This document shows, piece after piece, positions 16,192-23,466 of a stretch of DNA of 64,000 nucleotides; within the stretch, counting starts at the first letter, position 1, and each line of letters opens with the position of its first letter. The notes beneath the pieces were generated by a model. It saw nothing but the letters and a program-made list of their open reading frames with translations. It made no database searches and had not been told where the DNA came from. This DNA comes from Dethiosulfovibrio peptidovorans DSM 11002 (GTDB lineage: Bacteria; Synergistota; Synergistia; Synergistales; Dethiosulfovibrionaceae). A program made the translations under genes and the position numbers. Location: positions 1,464,501 to 1,528,500 of the forward strand of contig NZ_ABTR02000001.1 of NCBI RefSeq assembly GCF_000172975.1, written 5' to 3'.

Positions 16192-17358
16192 ATGAGCAAT
16201 TTGAAGACAGTCAAGCTTGCCGCCGTTATAGCGGCCGGTGCTCTGGTGGCCCTCTCTGGGTCCATGTTCAGAGAGCATCGTCTTTTCAAGGAGCCTACCG
16301 TTGCGGGGCCCGGGGTCACGGAGGTAAAGAAACTCGGCGATTTCAGCCCGGTAGTTGCCGACACGGTGAACGATTGCAACGTGTACATACTGGACAGCGG
16401 GGTTCCGGGGGGAACTGCCTTCCTCATAGGTGGTACCCATCCGGAGGAGCCAGCCAGCAACATGGCCGCTCAGGTGTTCGTAGAGAACGCGGTGGTGGAG
16501 CAGGGACGACTCATAGTGGTTACCAGGGCCAACACCAGCGCATCTCAGATCACCAGAAACGGCGAGGCCTATCCTCGTTTCTACAGCGTCAAGACACCCT
16601 GGGGTACAAAAACCTGGCGGATGGGGGATCGTTGCAGCAACGCACTGGACTCCTGGCCCGATCCCGAGGTCTACGTCCACTATCCCAGCGGTCAGAATCT
16701 GGCCTACATGGACATAAGAAACCTCAATAGGACCTGGCCCGGTCGCCCAGATGGTCTGATCACAGAACGGACCAACTTCGCTATGATGGAGCTGATCCGT
16801 AACGAGAACGTCGATTTGGTCATGGACTATCACGAGGCTGAACTGGAGTATCCCGTGGAGAACACCATAGTTACCCACGAAAAGGGACAGGCGGTGGCAG
16901 CCATGACTTCTATGATGCTTAGCGCCGGTGTGTTTCCTGTTCCGATCGGTATGGAGTTCTCCCCAGCCGCCCTTCACGGGCTTTCCCACAGGGAGATCGG
17001 GGATCACAGCCAGGCCATGTCTCTGCTGGCCGAGGTGGCGGAGCCCATGCTGGACCGAATCAGAGGCATAACCGACGAGGAGCTTCTTATGACCGGTAGG
17101 GATCGTTTCGTCATGAAGGCTGGAGAGCACAAGCTCCTCTACGCTCCCATCGACGAGAACGGCTGGCATATCGACGTAAGGGTCGGCCGTCACGTTACGA
17201 CCTTTATGACCATGCTTCAGGTCTTCAACCAGACGAACCCCGATAGAGCCGTAGTAATCTCCGGCATTCCCTCCTATCAGGATGTCGTTGACAAGGGCGT
17301 CGGAGCTTTTTACCATGATCCTGAGGCAGCTCCGGGAGATAAGGTCTTTTACGATTAA
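16192..17358 (+). CDS. Succinylglutamate desuccinylase / aspartoacylase-family zinc hydrolase
   Basis: About 388 residues from ATG 16192 (GTG 16183 is an alternative). An N-terminal hydrophobic segment (VKLAAVIAAGALVALSG) predicts export or membrane anchoring. The zinc-site pattern of the M14-like AstE/AspA family is visible: FLIGGTHPEEPASN (His and Glu ligands) near residue 80, then the later catalytic MDYHEAELEYP segment. These enzymes remove acyl groups from N-acyl amino acids. The gene follows the 56-residue membrane protein by 14 bases and ends the operon before the terminator at 17381. Combined with the transporter, uptake and deacylation of N-acyl amino acids is a reasonable guess. Confidence 0.78.
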   Translation: MSNLKTVKLAAVIAAGALVALSGSMFREHRLFKEPTVAGPGVTEVKKLGDFSPVVADTVNDCNVYILDSGVPGGTAFLIGGTHPEEPASNMAAQVFVENAVVEQGRLIVVTRANTSASQITRNGEAYPRFYSVKTPWGTKTWRMGDRCSNALDSWPDPEVYVHYPSGQNLAYMDIRNLNRTWPGRPDGLITERTNFAMMELIRNENVDLVMDYHEAELEYPVENTIVTHEKGQAVAAMTSMMLSAGVFPVPIGMEFSPAALHGLSHREIGDHSQAMSLLAEVAEPMLDRIRGITDEELLMTGRDRFVMKAGEHKLLYAPIDENGWHIDVRVGRHVTTFMTMLQVFNQTNPDRAVVISGIPSYQDVVDKGVGAFYHDPEAAPGDKVFYD

Positions 17359-17380
17359 TTCAGGATAGGGTAGAATTTTT

Positions 17381-17420
17381 AAGAGGTGCGACGTTACTCC
17401 GTCGTGCCTCTTTCTGTTTT
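17381..17420 (+). terminator. Terminator after the desuccinylase-like gene
   Basis: 13-bp stem with two G-T wobble pairs (17381-17393 with 17400-17412), six-base loop, followed by TCTGTTTT. It is 22 bases after the stop codon. Confidence 0.75.
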
Positions 17421-17433
17421 CGGTAGTCTTTTT

Positions 17434-17462
17434 TTGTCTGTCGCTGTCGATATTGCTATAAT
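17434..17462 (+). promoter_or_regulatory. Promoter of the HTH-cdd-metallohydrolase operon
   Basis: TTGTCT at 17434-17439, 17-base spacer, perfect TATAAT at 17457-17462, with TGC directly before the -10 element (extended -10). The first gene starts 45 bases downstream. Confidence 0.8.
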
Positions 17463-17506
17463 CGGTCGTATATTGAACGCGTCGTCTTTCAAGGAGGTGT
17501 CCTTAT

Positions 17507-17815
17507 TTGAGCGAGATAATGACCATAGAGGAACTGGCTAAATATCTTAAGATCTCCAAATCGAGTATGTATAAACTCTGCCAGGAGGGTAAGGTCCCGG
17601 GCCACAAGGTGGGACGACACTGGCGCTTTCAGAGGGAGATCATAGATCGTTGGCTTGCTGAGCAATCGGCGTACCCTCGATTGGGATCGGTGTCCATGAA
17701 GGAACTTCGAGCGATAGTGGACAGAGCCATAAGCATGAGAGACAGAGGAGATCCTCTTGAGGACGATATCCTGGGCAGGATAGTGGACGACGTGGTCGGA
17801 GGGGATGAACGATGA
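17507..17815 (+). CDS. Excisionase-type helix-turn-helix DNA-binding protein
   Basis: 102 residues from TTG 17507, with AAGGAGG about 9 bases upstream. Residues 1-50 match the small winged HTH of excisionase/MerR-like 'binding domain' proteins: MTIEELAKYLKISKSSMYKL then GKVPGHKVGRHWRFQREIIDRWL. The remaining half is acidic and helical with no known domain. Such proteins usually are repressors or accessory factors. It has no recombinase neighbour. Instead its stop overlaps the cytidine deaminase start (ATGA at 17812-17815), so it probably regulates or is simply co-expressed with nucleoside salvage. Confidence 0.82.
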   Translation: MSEIMTIEELAKYLKISKSSMYKLCQEGKVPGHKVGRHWRFQREIIDRWLAEQSAYPRLGSVSMKELRAIVDRAISMRDRGDPLEDDILGRIVDDVVGGDER

Positions 17816-18216
17816 GCCCCGTTTCTGTGGACTGGCCCCGTCTGGCGAAAGCGGCCTCCGAGGCCTCGACTAGATCTTGGTCCCCATACAGCGGTTTTCC
17901 CGTGGGTGCGGCCATATTGATGACCGATGGGGAGATTATGTCCGGCTGTAACGTGGAGAACTCCTCTTTCGGACTGACCAACTGTGCCGAACGTACCGCC
18001 GTATTCTCCGCCGTGGTCTCCGGCTATCGTAAAGGGGACTTCGTGGCCTTGGCGGTATTTACCCCGGGAGATAAGGCCAATTCCCCCTGTGGTGCCTGTC
18101 GTCAGGTCCTCGCCGAGTTCTTCGATCCGTCATCGGAGGTTCGTGCCTTCTGCGACGGATCGGACGAGTTGCGGTGGACGGTGGAAGGACTGTTGCCCGA
18201 TGGCTTCTCCCTTTAA
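17812..18216 (+). CDS. cdd: Cytidine deaminase
   Basis: 134 residues, homotetrameric-type short CDA. It hydrolyses cytidine or deoxycytidine to uridine and ammonia. Zinc site is complete: Cys58-Ala59-Glu60 in TNCAERTAVF (Glu60 is the proton shuttle) and Cys93/Cys96 in SPCGACRQVL. The substrate loop CNVENSSFGLT precedes it. The start overlaps the upstream HTH gene, and the C-terminus overlaps the start of the metallo-hydrolase. Length is normal for the family. Confidence 0.95.
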   Translation: MSPVSVDWPRLAKAASEASTRSWSPYSGFPVGAAILMTDGEIMSGCNVENSSFGLTNCAERTAVFSAVVSGYRKGDFVALAVFTPGDKANSPCGACRQVLAEFFDPSSEVRAFCDGSDELRWTVEGLLPDGFSL

Positions 18217-19156
18217 AAAGATCACGAAGGAATATTCTAACGTCTCCCATGTGGATAGTCTGTCGATAACGATCCTGGCGGAGGATACAGTCCTATATGA
18301 ATCGCCCTTTCTCGGACAGCACGGAATTTCCCTTTACGTGGAGACCTTGAGAGAGGGAGTGGTACGTAAGGTCTTGGTGGACGTAGGACAGAGTCCTCTG
18401 GCTTTGGTAAACAACATGGAGGAACTGTCGATAGATCTGGACGATCTGGATGCGGTGGTGCTGACCCATTGTCATTACGACCACACGAGAGGAATAGCTC
18501 AGCTTCTGGCCGCCTCTTCCTCCAGCGGAATCCCAGTGATCGCTCATCCCAGCATATTCAGGCCCCATTTCGTCGTCGACCCCGAATGGAGAGACATAGG
18601 TATGTCCGAGGAGGATTCTGCGGAGCGCATAGAGGCCTCCGGAGGCAAACTGGTCCTCACATCCGATCCTATGGAGATATTCCCCGGACTCTATGTCTCC
18701 GGAGAGGTCCCCAGGTTGAACGAGGTGGAGCTTCCACCGACGGGGCTGCGCACCTCCAGAGGAGGCATGGCGGTACCCGATCGTATGGACGACGATATAT
18801 CTCTCTATGCACTGGTTGAAGGCGGTGGGATGACCGTGCTTACCGGCTGTGCCCACGCCGGTATAATAAACATACTGGATATGGGAGCGGCCCTTTTCCC
18901 CGGCGAATCACTGTGCGGCATAGTGGGAGGACTCCACCTCATAGAGGCCGAGCCGGATCGGATAGAGTGGACCGCCAAGACTCTGGCCGAGAGATCTCCC
19001 AGCTGGGTCGGGGCGGGGCACTGTACTGGTTTCGGAGGTCAGATGGCTCTGGCGGCCACATTGGAGGGTAAGTTCTTCCCCCTCAGAACCGGCATCTCCA
19101 TACACGTCGATTCGGACGGAATGGAGATGGATTCGATAGTTTCGATCCTCTTTTAG
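18200..19156 (+). CDS. MBL-fold metallo-hydrolase, dihydropterin-RFAP-synthase-like (COG1237 type)
   Basis: 318 residues from ATG 18200, which overlaps the cdd stop by 17 bases and has GGAAGGA about 10 bases upstream; GTG 18251 is an alternative. The metal motif THCHYDHTRG starts at residue 89 (His90, His92, Asp94, His95). The later TGCAHAGIINIL and GGLHLIEAE motifs and terminal GAGHCTGF mark the subgroup often named 7,8-dihydropterin-6-yl-methyl-4-(beta-D-ribofuranosyl)aminobenzene 5'-phosphate synthase. That name comes from an archaeal methanopterin enzyme and need not apply in bacteria. It is in an operon with cytidine deaminase. Confidence 0.85.
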   Translation: MASPFKKITKEYSNVSHVDSLSITILAEDTVLYESPFLGQHGISLYVETLREGVVRKVLVDVGQSPLALVNNMEELSIDLDDLDAVVLTHCHYDHTRGIAQLLAASSSSGIPVIAHPSIFRPHFVVDPEWRDIGMSEEDSAERIEASGGKLVLTSDPMEIFPGLYVSGEVPRLNEVELPPTGLRTSRGGMAVPDRMDDDISLYALVEGGGMTVLTGCAHAGIINILDMGAALFPGESLCGIVGGLHLIEAEPDRIEWTAKTLAERSPSWVGAGHCTGFGGQMALAATLEGKFFPLRTGISIHVDSDGMEMDSIVSILF

Positions 19157-19244
19157 CCTTACAGAAGTTAGAGTTTGCTACTCGACGAGAGAGGTCTCTG
19201 TGCTACAATGATAAGGAATTTTGATATCAATAGGAGGTCTTCTT

Positions 19245-19574
19245 ATGTACGCTGTTGCAGCTCAGGGAAAAGGTTCGGAAGCCTTAGTGGCCGATCGTTT
19301 CGGGCGAGCCGCTTATTTTGCTATATTTGACGAAAACGGAGTTTATCTCAAGTCCCTCAGAAACGATACATCGTCAGTGGCTCACGGTGCTGGCGCCCAG
19401 GCCGTCGCTATGGTCGCATCCGAGGGTGCCAAAATCGTCATAGGGCCCCAGTTTGGTCCCAACGCTGAATCAGCCATGAGGGCCGGTGGAATGACCGCCT
19501 TTTCCGCCTCCGGGGTCTCCGCCTCCGAGGCGGTAAGGCTGTGTATCGCCGGGGAGCTCAAGAGGTCGGTGTAG
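19245..19574 (+). CDS. NifX/NifB-type iron-molybdenum cofactor-domain protein
   Basis: 109 residues from ATG 19245, with AGGAGG at 19232-19237. It has the small dinitrogenase Fe-Mo cofactor biosynthesis fold: VADRFGRAAYFAIFD at the start (cluster-binding edge) and IVIGPQFGPNAESAMRAGGM later. No nif genes occur here. In anaerobes such proteins accompany Mrp/MinD ATPases and are thought to carry Fe-S or metal clusters. It is convergent with the ATPase gene at 19636, with a shared terminator between them. Confidence 0.85.
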   Translation: MYAVAAQGKGSEALVADRFGRAAYFAIFDENGVYLKSLRNDTSSVAHGAGAQAVAMVASEGAKIVIGPQFGPNAESAMRAGGMTAFSASGVSASEAVRLCIAGELKRSV

Positions 19575-19597
19575 AGCTTTCTTTTTCAGGAAAACAA

Positions 19598-19633
19598 AAG
19601 AGGGTCGAACCTTTTTTCAGGTTCGACCCTCTT
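19598..19633. terminator. Hairpin between convergent NifX-like and ATPase genes
   Basis: Perfect 15-bp inverted repeat (19598-19612 with 19619-19633), loop of six mostly T bases. The T/A tracts outside are short, so termination strength is uncertain, but the position between two convergent stops is typical. Confidence 0.8.
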
Positions 19634-19635
19634 CG

Positions 19636-20496
19636 TTATTTCGTCAGCTCCGTTATGCCGGACCAGATTTTCTGTATCGCAGGGGTCATCGGCTCTAAGG
19701 GTATCTCGGCGGAAGCCACCGCTTCGGGGATTTCCTTGGAGAAGGGGATCTCTCCCAGTATTGGGATACCTGTTTCCATGCAGACCTCTCTGACCCTGGG
19801 AGCTAAGGAGGTCACGTCCCATTTATTCAGTACGACCGCTGTAGGTACGTCCAGTTTAGTGGCTATCTGATGTAGTCGGAGCAGGTCGTGTATGCCCGAC
19901 TCGGTCGGTTCAGTGACCGCCACCGCCAGAGAGGCTCCAGTCAGAGCAGCTATGGCCGGGCAGGCTATGCCGGGAGGTCCGTCCACCAAGACGAAGGGGC
20001 GTCCCTCTTTTTTCGCCGTTTCCTCCGCCGCTTTTTTGACGGTGGTGACCAGCATTCCGCTGTTCTCCCCTCCGGGATATAGCCTAGCATAGACCAGTTT
20101 GCCCTTTCCCGTATCGGCCTTGTACCAATTCCCCTGTCGTCTTGGAACCATGGATATAGCCTGGACAGGACATACCATGGTGCAGCCTGCGCAGCCCTCG
20201 CATTTGCCCTGCCTTATGCGGGCCTTGCCGTCCACCATGGCCACTGCGTCGAAACGACAGAAATCACGACATTTTCCGCATCCTATGCAGGTCTCTTCGT
20301 CCACCTCGGCGCCGTCCATACCCATGAAGGGGATTTCCTCCTGTTCCTTGGGAGGGATCAACAGCCACAGGTCCGGTGCGTCGACGTCGGCGTCACAGAG
20401 CACGATCCCTTCCTGAGAGGCAAGAGAGGCCAGAGCGGCTGTTACCGAAGTTTTTCCGGTGCCACCTTTGCCGCTTACTATGACTATCTCTTTCAT
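19636..20496 (-). CDS. MinD/Mrp-family P-loop ATPase with inserted two-[4Fe-4S] ferredoxin domain
   Basis: 286 residues. It has a deviant Walker A GKGGTGKT at 9-16 and Walker A' ADVDAPD. A ferredoxin insert carries two complete CxxCxxCxxxC sets: Cys70/73/76/80 and Cys99/102/105/109. The Walker B-like VLVDGPPGIACPA follows. This is the architecture of CooC/Mrp-like Fe-S carrier ATPases. Its start overlaps the stop of the sister gene at 20493 (4 bases), so the pair is surely co-translated and may form a heterodimer. Likely role is in Fe-S or metallocofactor handling; no client protein is known. Confidence 0.88.
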   Translation of the reverse strand: MKEIVIVSGKGGTGKTSVTAALASLASQEGIVLCDADVDAPDLWLLIPPKEQEEIPFMGMDGAEVDEETCIGCGKCRDFCRFDAVAMVDGKARIRQGKCEGCAGCTMVCPVQAISMVPRRQGNWYKADTGKGKLVYARLYPGGENSGMLVTTVKKAAEETAKKEGRPFVLVDGPPGIACPAIAALTGASLAVAVTEPTESGIHDLLRLHQIATKLDVPTAVVLNKWDVTSLAPRVREVCMETGIPILGEIPFSKEIPEAVASAEIPLEPMTPAIQKIWSGITELTK

Positions 20497-21338
20497 AGTC
20501 TCGCCTCCTTTTTGACCGAATCCCAGAGGTGGTCCATCTGCTCTCTCCAGAGGGACGATCCTCTGTAAGGCGACTCGCCTAGCCCGTAGACCTGAGCTAC
20601 CTGTCTGGAAAAGGGGATCCTGGCGAGGACCGGTACGTCGTGGCGACGACAGATCTCCTCGGGATCGCTCCCGCCTAGATCGCTGCGGTTTACCACGACA
20701 CCTGCCGGACGTCTTAGATCTGACACTACCTCGAGGGCGAGCTTAAGGTCAGCCATCCCGAAAGGAGTTCCCTCCGTGACCAGCAACACATAGTCCGCCT
20801 GCTCGGTTGCCTCGACCATGGAACAAGCTGTACCTGGGGGGGAGTCCACTATTATGAGATCTCCCTCTTCCTTGGCCGTATCTATTACGGATTTTATGAC
20901 CGGTACCGGGTTGGGACATCCCACGTCGAGTCTACCTTCCAAAAAGGTAAGTTCTTCTGCTTGATCCCTGGAGACCTTGCCTATGATATGAGACCCTTCG
21001 GTTATCGCCCCATGAGGGCATACCATGGAACAAACGCCGCAACCATGGCATAGTCCTTCGTTCAGTCTGGGCATGAGATCACCGAACTGCACCAGGGCGT
21101 TGAACCGGCATTCCTTGGCGCATAGACCGCATCTCTTGCACAGCTTTTCGTCGAAAACGGGCATGGGAAGGGACACAGAGTATATCTCCTTCGGAGCCAT
21201 TCCCAAAAGCTTGCCTAGATTGGGCTCCTCGACGTCGGCGTCCACCGCCACGACTTGCCCAGCGGCCAAGGCCAAGGAAGAGGCGATGCAACTCTTGCCG
21301 GTTCCTCCCTTCCCGCTGGCTACTGCCAATACGGTCAT
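20493..21338 (-). CDS. MinD/Mrp-family P-loop ATPase with ferredoxin insert, sister gene
   Basis: 281 residues, same build as the downstream gene: GKGGTGKS at 9-16, Walker A' ADVEEPN, Cys67/70/73/77 and Cys97/100/103/107 for two [4Fe-4S] clusters, then IIVDSPPGTACSM. It starts 1 base before the stop of the NifX-like gene at 21340. Both cluster sets are intact, so both paralogues should bind iron-sulphur clusters. The tandem arrangement is conserved in many anaerobes by general knowledge. Confidence 0.88.
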   Translation of the reverse strand: MTVLAVASGKGGTGKSCIASSLALAAGQVVAVDADVEEPNLGKLLGMAPKEIYSVSLPMPVFDEKLCKRCGLCAKECRFNALVQFGDLMPRLNEGLCHGCGVCSMVCPHGAITEGSHIIGKVSRDQAEELTFLEGRLDVGCPNPVPVIKSVIDTAKEEGDLIIVDSPPGTACSMVEATEQADYVLLVTEGTPFGMADLKLALEVVSDLRRPAGVVVNRSDLGGSDPEEICRRHDVPVLARIPFSRQVAQVYGLGESPYRGSSLWREQMDHLWDSVKKEARL

Positions 21339-21339
21339 A

Positions 21340-21690
21340 TCAGTGGTCGCAATCTCCGTGATCGTGAGAGCAGAGAGATCCGGTTCCCTTCAGTTCACCG
21401 TCGATGAGTTTGGCTATGGCCTGATCTATCGGGCCGGTTACGCCGGTGATAACCTGAATTCCCTGGGATACAAGAATCTCCGACGCTCTGCTGCCCAGTC
21501 CTCCCGAGACGAGTACATCCGTACCGTTTTCCTTGAGCCACCTCGGAAGCACCCCGGGCTCGTGTTTGGGCGGCGTTTCCGTCTCCCTTTTTCCCTGAAC
21601 TCCGTCCTTGATTTCTACGAATACGAACTCCGGTGCGTGGCCGAAATGAGGGCATATGAGCCCATTTTCAACTGGAAAAGCTATCTTCAT
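21340..21690 (-). CDS. NifX/NifB-type metallocluster-binding protein with His/Cys tail
   Basis: 116 residues from the ATG at 21690; GAGGAGG at 21701-21707 gives a 10-base spacing, while the Met codon at 21699 is too close. The fold matches dinitrogenase Fe-Mo cofactor domain proteins: VENGLICPHFGHAPEFVFVE with the ligand-type CPHFGH, and DVLVSGGLGSRASEILVSQGI. It ends in a metal-binding tail CSHDHGDCDH. It lies directly upstream of the two ferredoxin-ATPases and downstream of a Fur-family gene. Confidence 0.86.
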   Translation of the reverse strand: MKIAFPVENGLICPHFGHAPEFVFVEIKDGVQGKRETETPPKHEPGVLPRWLKENGTDVLVSGGLGSRASEILVSQGIQVITGVTGPIDQAIAKLIDGELKGTGSLCSHDHGDCDH

Positions 21691-21709
21691 GGCGTCCATT
21701 CCTCCTCGA

Positions 21710-21748
21710 AAAAAAATCCTGCTTATGATATTGATTATCATAAGCAGG
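21710..21748 (-). promoter_or_regulatory. Palindrome acting as possible terminator and Fur/Per-type operator
   Basis: A perfect 13-bp inverted repeat (21718-21730 with 21736-21748, core ATGATATTGATTATCAT) with a 5-base spacer. On the minus strand it is followed by eight T residues (21717-21710), making an AT-rich intrinsic terminator directly after the Fur-family gene. The core also resembles a Fur/PerR box, and the next gene's ribosome site begins three bases beyond the T tract. Confidence 0.7.
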
Positions 21749-21770
21749 ATACGTCCATTCGGATCATATG

Positions 21771-22313
21771 TCAATCTTCCTTATATCCCCGTCTCCTTCG
21801 GCATCTCCGTCCCATTCCCCGTCCTCGACCGGGAGGAAGGTCTTCTAATGAGACGCCCTTGCTGCGGCAATCGTCGCATATGCCGCATATCTTGAAGGCC
21901 TGAGGTAGAAGGGTGAATTCGTCGCATAGAGTCAGTTCTCTTATGGAGTCGACCAGGTCCTTCTCGTTCGGTATGGAGATCGATTTACCGCAGTTTCGGC
22001 AGAAGGCGTGTATGGTGATATCTCCCTGGTTGAGGGTGACCCTGTTGAATCCCTCCCCCTGGTCTATAAGGCTTATAAATCCCAGTTTGGACAGCACCTC
22101 CACCGTTCTGTATATGGTGGCCATCCCTATGGAAGGATCCAGCTCCTGGACCGACGTAAGTATCTCCTGCATTCCCGGAGCGATGTCCTCTTTCTCTATC
22201 CGCTCCAGCACCGTAGCCACTATGAGATCCCTCTGTCGGGTCATGCGAAAGCCGCTTTCCTTGATGGCGGCCATTATCTCTTCTTTTTTCGTCTTGAATC
22301 TTTCCTCGTTCAT
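21771..22313 (-). CDS. Fur-family transcriptional regulator (Fur/PerR/Zur class)
   Basis: 180 residues. The winged helix (FRMTRQRDLIVATVL, then IGMATIYRTVEVLSKLGFI) is the Fur DNA-binding domain. The dimerisation domain has the IHAFCRNCGKS pair and a second pair in ICGICDDCRS, the two CxxC motifs of the structural zinc site. A C-terminal Arg/Gly-rich tail is extra. Sequence alone does not tell Fur from PerR or Zur. Position directly upstream of Fe-S carrier genes favours iron or oxidative-stress sensing. It is divergent from the radical SAM gene at 22468. Confidence 0.92.
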   Translation of the reverse strand: MNEERFKTKKEEIMAAIKESGFRMTRQRDLIVATVLERIEKEDIAPGMQEILTSVQELDPSIGMATIYRTVEVLSKLGFISLIDQGEGFNRVTLNQGDITIHAFCRNCGKSISIPNEKDLVDSIRELTLCDEFTLLPQAFKICGICDDCRSKGVSLEDLPPGRGRGMGRRCRRRRGYKED

Positions 22314-22385
22314 ATGAGTCCCCCCGAAGCTCTGCTTTTCCCACTAGATTACCACCCTTTGAGCTTCAGGTCTACCGCCCTATGG

Positions 22386-22399
22386 CATTGACGTCAATG
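22386..22399. promoter_or_regulatory. 14-bp perfect palindrome in the fur / radical SAM divergent region
   Basis: CATTGACGTCAATG is perfectly self-complementary and lies between the two divergent gene starts. About 25 bases downstream, TATAAT at about 22425-22430 with TTGGAA at 22400-22405 (19-base spacer) could be the plus-strand promoter, so a protein bound here would affect both genes. No regulator is identified. Confidence 0.45.
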
Positions 22400-22467
22400 T
22401 TGGAACTTATGCCCCATATGAGCGTATAATATTTCTTCGTTCTTTATAAAAACTCGGAGGTGATCTT

Positions 22468-23367
22468 TTGCTGTATAGAAAATGGTCCGCCGATCTGAGA
22501 CGCAGATTTGGGTACCGTGTCCAGAAGATAAGCCTGGACATAGGTTCCGGTTGCCCCAATAGGAACGGTCTAGGGGAGGGGGGCTGTGTCTTCTGTGATT
22601 CGTCCGGGGGAGGTAACGGGGCCTGGATGAGAGGAGAAAGTCTTGAGCTTCAGGTTCGAAAGGGCATGAAATCGGCCGTAGAGCACTACAAGGCTAAAGG
22701 CTGTATCCTTTATTTTCAAAGCTATTCATCCACCTACGGTCCTCTGGATAGACTTAAAGAGGCGATCGAAAAAGCCCGAGTCGAGGCCTCTCGTCATCTT
22801 CCGGTTTGGGGGTTGGCCGTGGGAACGAGGCCAGATCTCGTCTCGGGCGAGGTCGTTTCCTATCTTTCCTCTCTCTGTAGATCGGACTTTGAGGTTTGGT
22901 TGGAGCTGGGGGTGCAGACCACAGACGAGGACGGCCTGAAATGGCTGAGAAGAGGGCACGATCTGACCTGTGTCGAAGATACTCTGGACAGGTGTCTCGG
23001 AGAATCTTTTTCAGTGTCGGCACACCTGATAGCAGGCATTCCCGGTGAACGGGAGGATCAGCTTCTCCGTTCGGCCAGGTGGCTTTTGGACCGTGGTATC
23101 ACCGGCCTCAAGTTCCATCCTCTCTACGTTCTGAGGGATACACCCTTGGAGGATCTTTATATGAACGGACTGTTCGAGCCCCTATCCATGGATCGATACG
23201 TCTCGAAGGTCGCCGAAGTTCTGGCCCTGGAGGGCAGTCGCTTCGTGGTTCAGAGGCTCACCGCCGACGTATGGGGCGGACGTCTGGTGGCCCCCTCCTG
23301 GTTGGCCGATAAGAACGGAGTTATGGCGGCCATAGACGAGAAGGTGAGGTCGAGGCTTGGGGTATAG
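22468..23367 (+). CDS. Radical SAM protein, TIGR01212/YhcC family
   Basis: 299 residues from a TTG start with GGAGGTGAT upstream. The radical SAM cysteines are Cys29, Cys40 and Cys43 (spacing Cx10Cx2C, typical for this Elp3-like YhcC family rather than the usual CxxxCxxC). YFQSYSSTYGP and LELGVQTTDEDGLKWLRRGH match the family, as does SAHLIAGIPGE. The substrate is unknown in the literature I recall; tRNA or protein modification has been proposed. The gene appears to stand alone. Confidence 0.9.
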   Translation: MLYRKWSADLRRRFGYRVQKISLDIGSGCPNRNGLGEGGCVFCDSSGGGNGAWMRGESLELQVRKGMKSAVEHYKAKGCILYFQSYSSTYGPLDRLKEAIEKARVEASRHLPVWGLAVGTRPDLVSGEVVSYLSSLCRSDFEVWLELGVQTTDEDGLKWLRRGHDLTCVEDTLDRCLGESFSVSAHLIAGIPGEREDQLLRSARWLLDRGITGLKFHPLYVLRDTPLEDLYMNGLFEPLSMDRYVSKVAEVLALEGSRFVVQRLTADVWGGRLVAPSWLADKNGVMAAIDEKVRSRLGV

Positions 23368-23466
23368 CGCCTCTATGTGTCATAATCTTAGAACCTGGGG
23401 TTTCCTCCCCTTATCGCGGTGGAGATGTTCGGGGCCGAATAAACTCAAAACGAGGAGGTCAACCCG

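Noticed and set aside
16126..17316. 396-codon open frame antisense to the desuccinylase-like gene
   Set aside because: No start signals and the sense frame has the zinc-site motifs.
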